DNA of 64,000 bases from Symsagittifera roscoffensis (GCF_963678635.1 NC_087069.1:28994776-29058775); one strand, 5' to 3'. Positions 24,138 through 35,967 are shown, counted from the first letter of the stretch. Numbers and translations are program-made. The notes: generated from the sequence alone by a model not told the origin.

Positions 24138-24389
24138 TAGTCCTCTTAAAACTATTTCTCCAGAGCTTCGTGTATTGAAATCTGCGCAGCGCTTCAACTG
24201 GCCAATGCTTCCATGTGACTCTTACTTCCTTGAAACAACTTCCACGATAATTTTGCTGATGCAAAATTTCATATAGGATAACGTTTACACCTATGCCATA
24301 GGCCTTATCTGTGCTAATTGTGGACAACAAAACAACACCGCCTCCCTTTACCTTAAACATTCAAATCAATTCAGAATATATTATCTTTT

Positions 24390-24640
24390 AGGGGGGGGGG
24401 GGTTAGAGACGCCCCCTTTTCCCTCAGTTTTTATGACCACTATATATTAGCTTTGAGGGGTAATGTGCTAAAAAATGCTATTTTTTGGCCATCCTTATCT
24501 CTCAGACAACTCGGAACAAAATACAACTCGCAAGGTTTTAAAATTATTTGGAAACCTTAGAGGTTTGGTTTGAGGTCGCCGGTGAGCTCGCTACGCAGCG
24601 ATAGCCGGCTCTAAATTTCGTACATAGTCCTACCCATCAA
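24390..24640. mobile_element. G-run MITE-like segment with GC hairpin (copy 1)
   Basis: Starts with a 12-base G run, followed by GACGCCCCCTTTTCCCTCAG, a layout shared with the elements at 40196, 50801 and 60965. At 24580-24613 there is a perfect-core hairpin: TCGCT-ACGC-AGCGA inside GCCGG...CCGGC arms. The same segment recurs at 30603-30840 in the duplicated block. Ends are not defined. Confidence 0.4.
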
Positions 24641-25710
24641 AAGAGAAAGAAATAAATTCTGATTCGATCTAGACATACTTCATCCAAATTCAACACGTTT
24701 ACAAATCAACACCAGAGGGGACACTAAATTGATCATTCGGTCGCCGAATAGTGCCCTAGGAGTTCTGAACATCAATAAGGCATAAGTTAGATTAAGCGAA
24801 ACTAAATTTCTGGCATCATACCGTCTTTTTGACAGTTAGATTGTTAAATTTCAACATTCAAGCTAATTTTCTATAGATCTAGAGTGCTGTATTATAATGA
24901 ACTATCACAGTTGTTATAAATCAGTCCAACTGGCGCGACAGACACATCAATTAGACTCGGCTATGCACAGATAAACAGATTATAAGCGATAGGGGGAGGA
25001 GATACGTATAGTCGAAGGAGATTTACTGCGTCTATGATTGTAGGGTAATCGGAAAAAATCAAGAGGAATTTTGTCTATATTGAATTACAGTTGATAAGTC
25101 TTTAGAATTGCAAAAAGAAACATTTTGTGACCTCCGTAGGAAACTGTTTTAGATAAAAGTTTCCCATAATGTGAAGAGATTTCCTTCTCTGAGCATAGTT
25201 ATTTACTTGCTATACATTTCATGACTTTAAATTGATCAGAATCTAATCAATTTCATGGAGAATAAATCATAAAAAAATTTTCTATAGCCGTGGAACAGGT
25301 AGTGAAAAACGTGTTTTTGTTTTTATTCTTATTGTTTTATTTTTTTTTCAACCAAATCTTATTGTTCTGTTATGATCATCAAAATTAAAATTTCAAAAAA
25401 ATCGAAAATCGGAATGATAACCGTACAAAAATTGGAAAACAAGTTTTGATTATTCATCTATAAACAATTAATTTACTGTTAAATTTTTCCCTGAGATAGA
25501 CATCTCAAAAACTGTCGTGGGAATTACGAAAAACAGATAGGTCTAACAATTTTTTCCTGCAATATCAAGATTGGCTGCAATGCATTGAAAGTTGTACATC
25601 CGTACACAAAATCCCATTTTGGATGAGGGATCTGTTTTTTTGATTGATAACACTATGAACCTAACCCAAGACGGGACAAAAGGTCTGATTTTTGCAGTTT
25701 TTTAGTGTTG

Positions 25711-26720
25711 TTAGAAGCGTTTCCCTTCGTTATATTTATTGAATTGTTTCATATTAAGAGTTTTTACATTCTTGAGAAGGCGATTGGCCACAGCATTAAA
25801 ATCACTGTTTAGTATTTCTTGATAATCATCGAGACAAATAAGGGGACTACCGTCAGCGAACGAAAAAGTTTCTGATTTTTTTCCTCTTCTTTTAGATGAT
25901 TTATAGAAATGAGAAACAATAATGGTCCTAAAGTTAAACCTTGCGGTGCTAGAGTTGAAAGCTAGAACAAACACCATTTATTTGCAGGTTTTTTATGCGA
26001 TTTGATTAAATATTTTGTATTCAGTCATAATTTTGTAATTCCGGAGTACGGAAGTGGAAGCTTCTTCATCAAGTGTCAAATGTTTTGTCAAAGCGAGGAA
26101 AATAGTACAGTTAACTGTTTGATTCGATTTTTTTCCAGTTAACTTCGCAATGCCATCAATTGAATCGTGTTGATTTCTATAATTGAAATGTTTCCTATAT
26201 ATGAACAGAGGTTTTTCGAGGTAATTGTAAAATCTGTTAAACATCGCTCTTTCGAAAGTTTACTGGCTGACAACTCAATGAAACAAGCTGCTTGTCCTTC
26301 AGAGTCCTCAAAAGCAAAAGACAGCTCTCAAAAGCAAGAAACAGTTATCAACTCTGATATCAATAGTTTTTGATGTCTAACTTTGAACTTTCTCTATGCA
26401 TCGGTAGAACATTTGCTTTTGAAAGCTCTGAAGGTCTAGCACCTTGTTTCATTGAATCATTTGCAGTTTTTGGTTTGCTTAGGTAGTTGTTGGATCTCAG
26501 CATGACTCGATAGTTTTTTAATGATTTTGTCTTCACCTATGGATTTGTTTTTCATGTTCAAATTTACAGAGCCAATTTTGCTGTTAGTGGCTGAGTGAAA
26601 CGGTTCAGGTAAACTCAGTTTTAAGTCGGTGTTTGGTGTAGTTGAACAAAGCATGTCTGCTACATTTACAAAAAAGCTGTTGAAGTTATCTGCAATCAGT
26701 TCTAATGATTCTCCAAAACA
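25711..26720 (-). mobile_element. Minus-strand LINE RT remnant (copy 1)
   Basis: Minus-strand frames give, in order, MLCSTTPNTDLKLSLPEPFH (linker, 26654-26590), QHDSIDGIAKL (fingers, near 26170), TIFLALTKHLTLDEE (motif A, 26110-26050), then NGVCSSF and, in another frame, APQGLTLGPLLFLISI (motif B, 25955-25905). FADGSPLICLDDYQE (25860-25815) stands where FADD would be. Motif order and spacing match Jockey/CR1-like RTs. At least three frameshifts occur between these blocks and the catalytic FADD is altered, so it is dead. The same gene remnant is present in the second copy at 31910-32850. Confidence 0.75.
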
Positions 26721-27020
26721 TCATTTAGTTATTTATCTTGCCGATTGGCGTTGCTTTTGTTATGATCCTTTTAATACGTTGAAGAGTAGTTAGAATTGAC
26801 TTCGGTCAACAATTCATTTCATGAGTTTAATCATTTATTGACTCTTTGAAACCTCTATATCTGGTTCTGACCAGATATAGAGAACTTTGTTCACGACCTG
26901 TGTTGCTCAAATTTAGCGATTTTTTGTCCTGTGATGACAAGTTACGATTCAACCTATTTTTTTTTGCTTATTAAGTTCTTAATTTTTGTTAGATAACAGT
27001 TGTGGATAGTTGTTTTCTGA

Positions 27021-27699
27021 TGACATTTTGTTGTCGAACCAAAGTTAGCGACAACTTTGATATTTTTATATGATTCAGTTAAATTTTTTGTAGGCTGCGA
27101 CTTCTATAAATCACGCATTAGTGCGGAATGGTATTTTTGGTCTCGAGCTGCCGAATGAAGAAACCTGATTTACCTTATAAGAACTGATTTGCTTTGACAT
27201 CGTATGCTATCTACTTCAAATTTGATCACGACTGGATAATGATCTGGAAATTTTCATATGATAAAACTCCGTCTGATTCCTGTATAGTTTTGACTTCATT
27301 ATTACATTGCAACTGAACACACCCTTCTCGAGTCCTTTTTTAACCAAGTTTCTGTTAGTGTTATTTTTAATGGTGACTCAAGACTATATAACTGCTTCTA
27401 AATCTTCACAATGTTTTACTAAAGATATTGCATTGACAAGTAGCGCATCAATGCAAGCTTTAAATGAGTTCGATCTTGTTTCCTTTTGTATTAGAAAAGT
27501 CCTTCTTTCGTCCAAGCATTTTCTAAGTTATGATTAGTTTTCATCATATTGAAGAACTTTGCGCGGGCAACAGTATTCTCTTCAAATCTCTGGCGTGCTT
27601 GTGCTCCTCGTTATCTTTTAGCTTTTCTTGTTTTCCAGAAGCGTAATCGTTGAAGATCGTCGCAAGAATTGGAGAATCATTGGCCTTGTTTGTTGATTG
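27021..27699. repeat. Nested 679-bp tandem duplication, first unit
   Basis: The segment beginning TGACATTTTGTTGTCG at 27021 recurs at 27700 with only a handful of substitutions (for example near 27172, 27217 and 27459). It exists only inside copy 1 of the 6.2-kb block. The unit is interior debris of the minus-strand LINE. Confidence 0.9.
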
Positions 27700-28378
27700 T
27701 GACATTTTGTTGTCGAACCAAAGTTAGCGACAACTTTGATATTTTTATATGATTCAGTTAAATTTTTTGTAGGCTGCGACTTCTATAAATCACGCATTAG
27801 TGCGGAATGGTATTTTTGGTCTCGAGCTGCCGAATGAAGAAACCTGTTATACCTTATAAGAACTGATTTGCTTTGACATCGTATGCTATCTACTTCAATT
27901 TTGATCACGACTGGATAATGATCTGGAAATTTTCATATGATAAAACTCCGTCTGATTCCTGTATAGTTTTGACTTCATTATTACATTACAACTGAACACA
28001 CCCTTCTCGAGTCCTTTTTTAACCAAGTTTCTGTTAGTGTTATTTTTAATGGTGACTCAAGACTATATAACTGCTTCTAAATCTTCACAATGTTTTACTA
28101 AAGATATTGCATTGACAAGTAGCGCATCAATGCAAGCTTTGAATGAGTTCGATCTTGTTTCCTTTTGTATTAGAAAAGTCCTTCTTTCGTCCAAGCATTT
28201 TCTAAGTTATGATTAGTTTTCATCATATTGAAGAACTTTGCGCGGGCAACAGTATTCTCTTCAAATCTCTGGCGTGCTTGTGCTCCTCGTTATCTTTTAG
28301 CTTTTCTTGTTTTCCAGAAGCGTAATCGTTGAAGATCGTCGCAAGAATTGGAGAATCATTGGCCTTGTTTGTTGATTG
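27700..28378. repeat. Nested 679-bp tandem duplication, second unit
   Basis: Direct repeat of 27021-27699. It continues smoothly into sequence shared with copy 2 of the large block (from 28379), so this unit carries the ancestral right junction. A minus-strand frame over its end (28429-28223) reads NERSLLNFSS and ATIFNDYASGKQEK, unrecognised. Confidence 0.88.
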
Positions 28379-28899
28379 CACGCTGGAAAAATTGAGGAGT
28401 GATCGTTCATTGGTATTTGACTGCTGCATTTTGGACCAGTTTCGAGAACTGGTCTCCTTCCAGGATACTTTCTAGCAGGCTGTCATTGAAATTTTTTGTC
28501 TCTTTTCAATAGCAGTTTGGTCTTGTAAATGTTCATTTAGAGGAGGCGCTGTAAGAGTTAGCGTTTCTGATGATACATTGTCCTTTAGCGCGCTTTTCTC
28601 ATTTCGTTGACAATACACTGTAATAGGCTGTAATTAATAATTATTTTACGGCTAGGAAAAAAATAAAGGACTGAAAACAAACGATAATAAAATCAATTCA
28701 AATCAATGGAAAGAGCTCACTAGTGGTACCTAGAAAGGTACTAGCGTCGAACCTTCTCACTAAGAGAAGAAGCAAACAAAAGCTTCAGAAATGTGATGGC
28801 TGAGGAAGCACCGGCGGCTCAAGGTTTCCGTTTTTGTGGGCAGCAGAGTGACAATAGCAAACACCAGCACACTCGATTTCTTCCAAATGACCAGCACGA

Positions 28900-29340
28900 T
28901 CTATTTCAGAAGTGAAGAATTTTTTTCTTGAATACTTTTCATAGAGTTAGGTGGAAAGTTGTTAAGATGCACGATGTCTCTCTTTAAGTGCTCTCTTTTG
29001 TCAATTGAATGTGATAAGCCTCTAAATATACAGTCAGAACTGATGCGCAATATCTTCAGATGGTGCAGTAGATGGCTGATCGCCGTCATCAAGGTCGTTT
29101 TCTTTCCGCCCATGAAACATACAATAAATCGTATTGAACAAAAGATGGCGCGAGATTGTAGACGTGTCCATTTTTCCTCCGGGCAGGGAAACAATATTGA
29201 AATCCGGAAAGGATCGAAACCGTCCTTGGGAATCCGCAATCAACAGATACTTCTGAGATAGTTTGAAGGTGTGGTATCTCGTACAAGTAGCTTGCTGTAA
29301 AATCTGTCCATTGAGAGCCTTCATATATCATAATCATTAC
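28900..29340 (-). mobile_element. LINE ORF1 remnant with SGNH/GDSL-type esterase motifs (copy 1)
   Basis: The minus-strand frame at 29324-29034 reads KYLLIADSQGR (29255-29219), then FNIVSLPGGK (near 29200-29175) and HGRKENDLDDG (near 29110-29080). These correspond to blocks I (GDS-like, here ADSQG), II (Gly) and III (G-x-N-D) of SGNH hydrolases, which are known in ORF1 proteins of CR1-like LINEs. It sits 2.2 kb upstream of the minus-strand RT remnant on the same strand, as ORF1 should. Overlapping frames show at least one frameshift. The second copy is at 34310-34730. Confidence 0.6.
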
Positions 29341-29842
29341 TATTTAGTAAGTTTATCAAAACAATACGGCTCACCACAATTTATCGCCAAAAATAATTTT
29401 GTCCAGCCACTCTGTTGGCAAGCTCGCAGCGAGTTGTCTTTTCATGCATATTTTCGTTTTTGCATTAGTTGTCGTATTACAAATTTGGTCGACCTGTGAA
29501 AAAATCGAGACTAATTGAAAATGCTCCCTAGAAAAAACCCTAGATAGGCCCGAGACCTCTGCTAGTTATGACTGCTTGTGCTCTAAAAGATATTGATATA
29601 ATGAGCTCGAAATTAAAAAGTTGTATCATCTGTGATTGTTTTCGCAAAATAATAGGGCTAGGAAAGTTGGTAAATTTGAATAACAAATATGCTTTTTTAT
29701 CAATTTTCTGTTAAATTGAAACGTAGGTGGCAATTTTTCAAAGCTTTCAATCTTTAAGTTGAATTGAGACTTGTTTTTCAATCCAATTTTCAAGTTTGTA
29801 GACAGGACATAACACTTCTCACTATTAGGATACGAGACTACT

Positions 29843-29881
<39 letters not shown>
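29843..29881 (+). repeat. (TTG)13 microsatellite, the CAA tail of a minus-strand LINE
   Basis: Thirteen perfect TTG units. Read on the minus strand it is a run of CAA directly after GCTGCTA, at the 3' end of the LINE fragment covering 30346-29882. Simple trinucleotide tails are normal for such elements. It is absent from the second copy of the block. Confidence 0.85.
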
Positions 29882-29882
<1 letters not shown>

Positions 29883-30349
29883 AGCAGCTTCTGATTGAAT
29901 TAGAGAGCTAATTTATGTTTGAGAGATTGAGTTAAGGAAATATTGTTCCTGTCTGGTCATGTTGGTTTTGTCTCGTTCAATCTATCATGGCAGCTCCACC
30001 AGGGTCTCTAGCGTCAAAACCAGCGTATAAGGGTACAGCGTGCTTGCGCTGGTGACGACACCTTCCTTCTGTATAGCACACTCAAGAGGGAGGTTTTGAT
30101 GTGTTATGAAACCCGTTTTAAGGGACAAGTTTTTCTGTGTGCGGAGAAGCGAGTGAAACTCTATGCCCGATTCAAGCAGGCAGTTTTTGTTAGTGGGGAG
30201 AAACGAGAAAAATTCCCGTTACGTGGGGTTATGTGATTAGCTGCAGATGTTTGGCAGCATCAGGATTCTTCCATAGGCTCTCGATGGTAAGTGAGGTTGG
30301 GTGTACCCGGCAGTCAAACAGATGATCGGTGGTGTGTGGTCCTATGATT
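29882..30349 (-). mobile_element. 3' end of a Jockey/BS-like LINE (copy 1, truncated)
   Basis: From 30346 to about 30229 the minus strand encodes HTTDHLFDCR then LTIESLWKNP and a stop. This is the zinc-binding C-terminal tail of an ORF2 (C-P-x-C...H-x3-H-x3-C type). The CPIC part is cut off at the duplication junction but is present in the second copy (35509-35725). The rest is 3' UTR ending in the CAA repeat. Confidence 0.65.
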
Positions 30350-31909
30350 TAGTCCTCTTAAAACTATTTCTCCAGAGCTTCGTGTATTGAAATCTGCGCA
30401 GCGCTTCAACTGGCCAATGCTTCCATGTGACTCTTACTTCCTTGAAACAACTTCCACGATAATTTTGCTGATGCAAAATTTCATATAGGATAACGTTTAC
30501 ACCTATGCCATAGGCCTTATCTGTGCTAATTGTGGACAACAAAACAACACCGCCTCCCTTTACCTTAAGCATTCAAATCAATTCAGAATATATTATCTTT
30601 TAGGGGGGGGGGGTTAGAGACGCCCCCTTTTCCCTCAGTTTTTATGACCACTATATATTAGCTTTGAGGGGTAATGTGCTAAAAAATGCTATTTTTTGGC
30701 CATCCTTATCTCTCAGACAACTCGGAACAAAATACAACTCGCAAGGTTTTAAAATTATTTGGAAACCTTAGAGTTTTGGTTTGAGGTCGCCGGTGAGCTC
30801 GCTACGCAGCGATAGCCGGCTCTAAATTTCGTACATAGTCCTACCCATCAAAAGAGAAAGAAATAAATTCTGATTCGATCTAGACATACTTCATCCAAAT
30901 TCAACACGTTTACAAATCAACACCAGAGGGGACACTAAATTGATCATTCGGTCGCCGAATAGTGCCCTAGGAGTTCTGAACATCAATAAGGCATAAGTTA
31001 GATTAAGCGAAACTAAATTTCTGGCATCATACCGTCTTTTTGACAGTTAGATTGTTAAATTTCAACATTCAAGCTAATTTTCTATAGATCTAGAGTGCTG
31101 TATTATAATGAACTATCACAGTTGTTATAAATCAGTCCAACTGGCGCGACAGACACATCAATTAGACTCGGCTATGCACAGATAAACAGATTATAAGCGA
31201 TAGGGGGAGGAGATACGTATAGTCGAAGGAGATTTACTGCGTCTATGATTGTAGGGTAATCGGAAAAAATCAAGAGGAATTTTGTCTATATTGAATTACA
31301 GTTGATAAGTCTTTAGAATTGCAAAAAAAAACATTTTGTGACCTCCGTAGGAAACTGTTTTAGATAAAAGTTTCCCATAATGTGAAGAGATTTCCTTCTC
31401 TGAGCATAGTTATTTACTTGCTATACATTTCATGACTTTAAATTGATCAGAATCTAATCAATTTCGTGGAGAATAAATCATAAAAAATTTTCTATAGCCC
31501 TGGAACAGGTAGTGAAAAACGTGTTTTTGTTTTTATTCTTGTTTTATTTTTTTTGAACCAAACCTTATTGTTCTGTTATGATCATCAAAATTAAAATTTC
31601 AAAAAAAATCGGAATGATAACCGTACAAAAATTGGAAAACAAGTTTTGATTATTCATCTATAAACAATTAATTTACTGTTAAAATTTTCCCTGAGACAGA
31701 CATCTCAAAAACTGTCGTGGGAATTACGAAAAACAGATAAGTCTAACAATTTTTTCCTGCAATATCAAGATTGGCTGCAATGCATTGAAAGTTTTACATC
31801 CGTACACAAAGTCCCATTATGGATGAGGGATATGATTTTTGATTGATAATACTATGAACCTAACCCAAGACGGGACAAAAGGTCTGATTTTTGCAGTTTT
31901 TTAGTGTTG

Positions 31910-32850
31910 TTAGAAGCGTTTCCCTTCGTTATATTTATTAAATTGTTTCATATTTAGAGTTTTTACGTTCTTTAGAAGGCGATTGGCCACAGCATTGAAG
32001 TCACTGTTTAGTATTTCTTGATAATCATCGAGACAAATAAGGGGACTACCGTCAGCGAACGAAAAAGTTTCTGATTTTTTTCCTCTTCTTTTAGATGATT
32101 TATAGAAATGAGAAACAATAATGGTCCTAAAGTTAAACCTTGCGGTGCTAGAGTTGAAAGCTAGAACAAACACCATTTATTTGCAGGTTTTTTATGCGAT
32201 TTGATTAAATATTTTGTATTCAGTCATAATTTTGTAATTCCGGAGTACGGAAGTGGAAGCTTCTTCATCAAGTGTCAAATGTTTTTTCAAAGCGAGGAAA
32301 ATAGTAGAGTTAACTGTTTGATTCGATTTTTTTCCAGTTAGCTTCGCAATGCCATCAATTGAATCGTGTTGATTTCTATAATTGAAATGTTTCCTATTTA
32401 TGAACAGAGGTTTTTCGAGGTAATTGTAAAATCTGTTAAACATCGCTCTTTCGAAAGTTTACTGGCTGACAACTCAATGAAACAAGCTGCTTACCCTTCA
32501 GAGTCCTCAAAAGCAAAAGACAGCTCTCAAAAGCAAGAAACAGTTATCAACTCTGATATCAATAGTTTTTGATGTCTAACTTTGAACTTTCTCTATGCAT
32601 CGGTAGAACATTGGCTTTTGAGAGCTCTGAAGGTCTAGCACCTTGTTTCATTGAATCATTTGCAGTTTTTGGTTTACTCTGGTAGTTGTTGTATCTCAGC
32701 ATGACTCGATAGTTTTTAAATGATTTTATCTTCACCTATGGATTTGTTTTTCATGTTCAAGTTTACAGAGTGAAACGGTTCAGATAAACTCAGTTTTAAG
32801 TCGGTGTTTGGTGTAGTTGAACAAAGCGTGTCTGCTACATTTACAAAAAA
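31910..32850 (-). mobile_element. Minus-strand LINE RT remnant (copy 2)
   Basis: Counterpart of 25711-26720 with the same motifs and the same frameshifts, plus a few private substitutions and a deletion of 18-20 bases near 32770. Sharing of the frameshifts shows that the element was already dead when the block was duplicated (or when the two haplotypes split). Confidence 0.75.
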
Positions 32851-34309
32851 GCTGTTGAAGTTATCTGCAATCAGTTCTAATGATTCTCCAAAACATCATT
32901 TAGTTATTTATCTTGCCGATTGGCGTTGCTTTTGTTATGATCCTTTTAATACGTTGAAGAGTCGTTAGAATTGACTTCGGTCAACAATTCATTTCATGAG
33001 TTTAATCATTTATTGACTCTTTGAAACCTCTATATCTGGTTGTGACCAGATATAGAGAACTTTGTTCCTGACCTGTGTTGCTCAAATTTAGCGATTTTTT
33101 GTGCTGTGATGACAAGTTACGATTCAACCTATTTTTTTTGCTTATTAAGTTCTTAATTTTTGTTAGATAACAGCTGTGGATAGTTGTTTTCTGATGACAT
33201 TTTGTTGTCGAACCAAAGTTAGCGACAACTTTGATATTTTGATATGATTCAGTTAAATTTTCAGTTTAGAAGATAAGCATAGCATGATAAAACTCCGTCT
33301 AACTTCGTATAGTTTTGACTTCCGTATTACATTGCAACTGAACACACCCTCCTCGAGCCCGTGGTTTCGAGACAATCAAAATCACGGGCAAGTACATCTA
33401 TAGCAATAGAGTACGCATTTTCCTTTTTTAACCAAGTTTCTGTTAGTGTTATTCTTAATGGTGACTCAAGACTCTACAGCTGCTTCTAAATCTTCACAAT
33501 GTTTTACTGAAGATATTGCATTGACAAGTAGCGCATAAATGCAAGCTTTGAATGAGTTCGATCTTGTTTCCTTTTGTATTAAAAAAGTCCTTCTTTCGTC
33601 CAAGCGTTTTCTAAGTTATGGTTAGTTTTCATCATATTGAAGAACTTTACGCGGGCAACAGTAATGTCTTCAGAACTCTGGCGTGCTTGTGCTCCTCCTT
33701 ATCTTTACGCTTTTCTTGTTTTCCAGAAGCGTAATCGTTGAAGATCGTCGCAAAATTTGGAGAATCATTGGCCTTGTTTGTTGATTTCACGCTGGAAAAA
33801 TTGAGGAGTGATCGTTCATTGGTATTTGGCTGCTGCATTTTGGACCAGTATCGAGAACTAGTCTCCTTCCAGGATACTTTCTAGCAGGCTGCCATAGAAC
33901 TTTTTTGTCTCTTTTCAATAGCAGTTTGGTCTTGTAAATGTTCATTTAGAGGAGGCGCTGTAATAGTTAGCGTTTCTGATGATACATTGTCCTGTAGCGC
34001 GCTTTTCTCATTTCGTTGACAATACACTGTAATAGGCTGTAATTAATAATTATTTTACGGCTAGGAAAAAAAATAAAGGATTGAAAACAAACGATAATAA
34101 AATCAATTCAAATCAATGGAAAGAGCTCACTAGTGGTACCTAGAAAGGTACTAGCATCGAACCTTCTCACTAAGAGAAGAAGCAAACAAAAGCTTCAGAA
34201 ATGTGATGGTTGAGGAAGCACCGGCGGCTCAAGGTTTCCGTTTTAGTGGGCAGCAGAGTGACAATAGCAAACACCAGCACACTCGATTTCTTCCAAATGA
34301 CCAGCACGA

Positions 34310-34730
34310 TCTATTTCAGAAGTGTAGAATTTTTTTCTTGAATACTTTTCATAGAGTTAGATGGAAAGTTGTTAAGATGCACGATGTCTCTCTTTAAGTG
34401 CTCTCTTTTGTCAATTGAATGTGATAAGCCTCTAAATATACAGTCAGAACTGATGCGCAATATCTTCAGATGGTGCAGTAGATGGCTGATCGCCGTCATC
34501 AAGGTCGTTTTCTTTCCGCCCATGAAACATACAATAAATCGTATTGAACAAAAGATGGCGCGAAATTGTAGACGTGTCTATTTTTCCTCCGGGCAGGGAA
34601 ACAATATTGAAATCCGGAAAGGGAATCCGCAATCAACGGATACTTCTGAGATAGTTTGAAGTGTGGTATCTCGTACAAGTAGCTTGCTGTAAAGTCTGTC
34701 CATTGAGAGCCTTCATATATCATAATCATT
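34310..34730 (-). mobile_element. LINE ORF1 SGNH/GDSL-type remnant (copy 2)
   Basis: Counterpart of 28900-29340. The block around ADSQGR has lost about 13 bases, so the frame now reads IADSLSGFQY; the PGGK and ENDLDDG blocks are retained. This copy is therefore more decayed at the catalytic serine block. Confidence 0.6.
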
Positions 34731-35159
34731 ACTATTTAGTAAGTTTATCAAAACAATACGGCTCACCACAATTTATCGCCAAAAATAATTTTGTCCAGCC
34801 CCTCTGTTGGCAAGCTCGCAGCGAGTTGTCTTTTCATGCATTTTTTGTTTTTGCATTAGTTGTCGTATTACGAATTTGGTCGACCTGTGAAAAAAATCGA
34901 GACTAATGAAAATGCTCCCTCGAAAAAACCCTAGATACGCCCGAGACCTCTGCTAATTATGACTGCTTATGCTCTAAAAGGTATTGATATAATGAGCTCG
35001 AAATTAAAAAGATGTATCATCTGTGATTGTTTTCGCAAAATAATAGGGTTCGGAAAGTTGGTAAATTTGAATAACAAATATGCTTTTTTAATCAGTTTTC
35101 TGTTAAATTGAAACGTAGGTGGCGATTATTCAAAGCTTTCAATCCTTAAGTTGAAGGAT

Positions 35160-35780
35160 TCTGATTGAATTAGAGAGCTAATTTATGTTTGAGAGATTGA
35201 GAGAAAGAGAGTTAAGGAAATATTGTTCCTGTCTGGTCATGTTGGTTTTGTCTCGTTCAGTCTATCATGGCAGTTCCACCAGGGTCTCTAGCGTCGAAAC
35301 CGGCGTAGAAGGGTACAGCGTGCTTGTGCTGGTGACGACACCTTCCTTCTGTATAGCACACTCAAGAGGGAGGTTTTGATGTGTTATGAAACCCGTTTTA
35401 AGGGACAAGTTTTTCTGTGTGCGGAGAAGCGAGTGAAACTCTATGCCCGATTCAAGCAGGCAGTTTTTGTTAGTGGGGAGAAACGAGAAAAATTCCCGTT
35501 ACGTGGGGTTATGTGATTAGCTGCAGATGTTTGTCAGCTTCAGGATTCTTCCATAGGCTCTCGATGGTAAGTGAGGTTGGGTATACCCGGCAGTCAAACA
35601 GATGATCGGTGGTGTGTGGTCCTATGTAGCAAATTGGGCAGACGTAGGGTGTTTTGTTGTTTAGCCTGCGGTGGTAGCTGGCGAGGTGAATTGTACATCT
35701 CTTGGGGCGAACTACATTCCTTTGTAGTTTGCGTTAGCGTGTGGATGATAAACTGAAGAAAAAATATTCAATCAAAAATT
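35160..35780 (-). mobile_element. 3' end of a Jockey/BS-like LINE (copy 2, more complete)
   Basis: The minus strand from about 35725 to the stop at 35509-35511 reads RCTIHLASYHRRLNN, YVCPICYIGPHTTDHLFDCR and SLTIESLWKNP. C-P-x-C, then H-T-T-x-H-L-F-x-C and the L-W-x-x-P tail are typical of the C-terminus of Jockey/BS-like LINE ORF2 proteins. Upstream RT is not present; the element is 5'-truncated near 35780. The 3' UTR follows to about 35160 and lacks the CAA tail found in copy 1. Confidence 0.7.
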
Positions 35781-35835
35781 GAGGGAAAAAAATCTTTTTT
35801 CTATTATTTCGTCAATTTTTCAGACAGAAAATTTT

Positions 35836-35885
35836 AATTGGCCTCAAATGCAGTCGGAACATTCAGGGCTCCGCATTTTACTAGC
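35836..35885 (+). repeat. Interspersed repeat body fragment
   Basis: A stretch with CAGTCGGAACATTCAGGGCT followed by CGCATTTTA resembles 63365-63415 (CAGTCTGAACATTCAAG, then CGTATTGTA). It may be the body of a tRNA-derived SINE, since tRNA-like heads lie near both copies. Weak match by eye. Confidence 0.3.
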
Positions 35886-35967
35886 TATATTCGCTGTGCC
35901 ATATATGAACGCATGTTCTGTCTGGCGATTGTTATAAAAGGACGTGAAAGGAGTGTAATCCAATCAG

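Larger units (their letters stand above)
24138..30349. repeat. Large tandem duplication, copy 1 (6.2 kb)
   Basis: From 24138 the sequence is repeated starting at 30350; the offset is 6212 at the left end and about 6199 around 25.7-32.2 kb, with very high identity (scattered SNPs and small indels). Copy 1 runs to the phrase ending CCTATG at 30346, where it is fused directly to the start of copy 2. It holds a minus-strand LINE (ORF1 near 29.3-28.9 kb, RT near 26.7-25.7 kb), a G-run MITE-like piece near 24390-24640, and the 3' end of another minus-strand LINE with a CAA tail. Copy 1 has a nested 679-bp duplication and a TTG microsatellite that copy 2 lacks. Confidence 0.9.
30350..35626. repeat. 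Large tandem duplication, copy 2 (5.3 kb)
   Basis: Direct repeat of 24138-30349, shorter because it lacks the nested 679-bp duplication, about 130 bases around the TTG microsatellite, and roughly 170 bases near 33260. It has a private insertion of about 75 bases at 33357-33425. Identity elsewhere is very high but not perfect. Beyond CCTATG at 35626 the sequence continues naturally into the rest of a LINE C-terminus, so copy 2 has the original right flank and copy 1 the original left flank. Confidence 0.9.

Noticed and set aside
24130-24360. 76-codon minus-strand ORF repeated at 30342-30572 as a conserved gene
   Set aside because: Its conservation is only due to the tandem block. It matches no family, and the opposite strand has LINE-like debris running into it.
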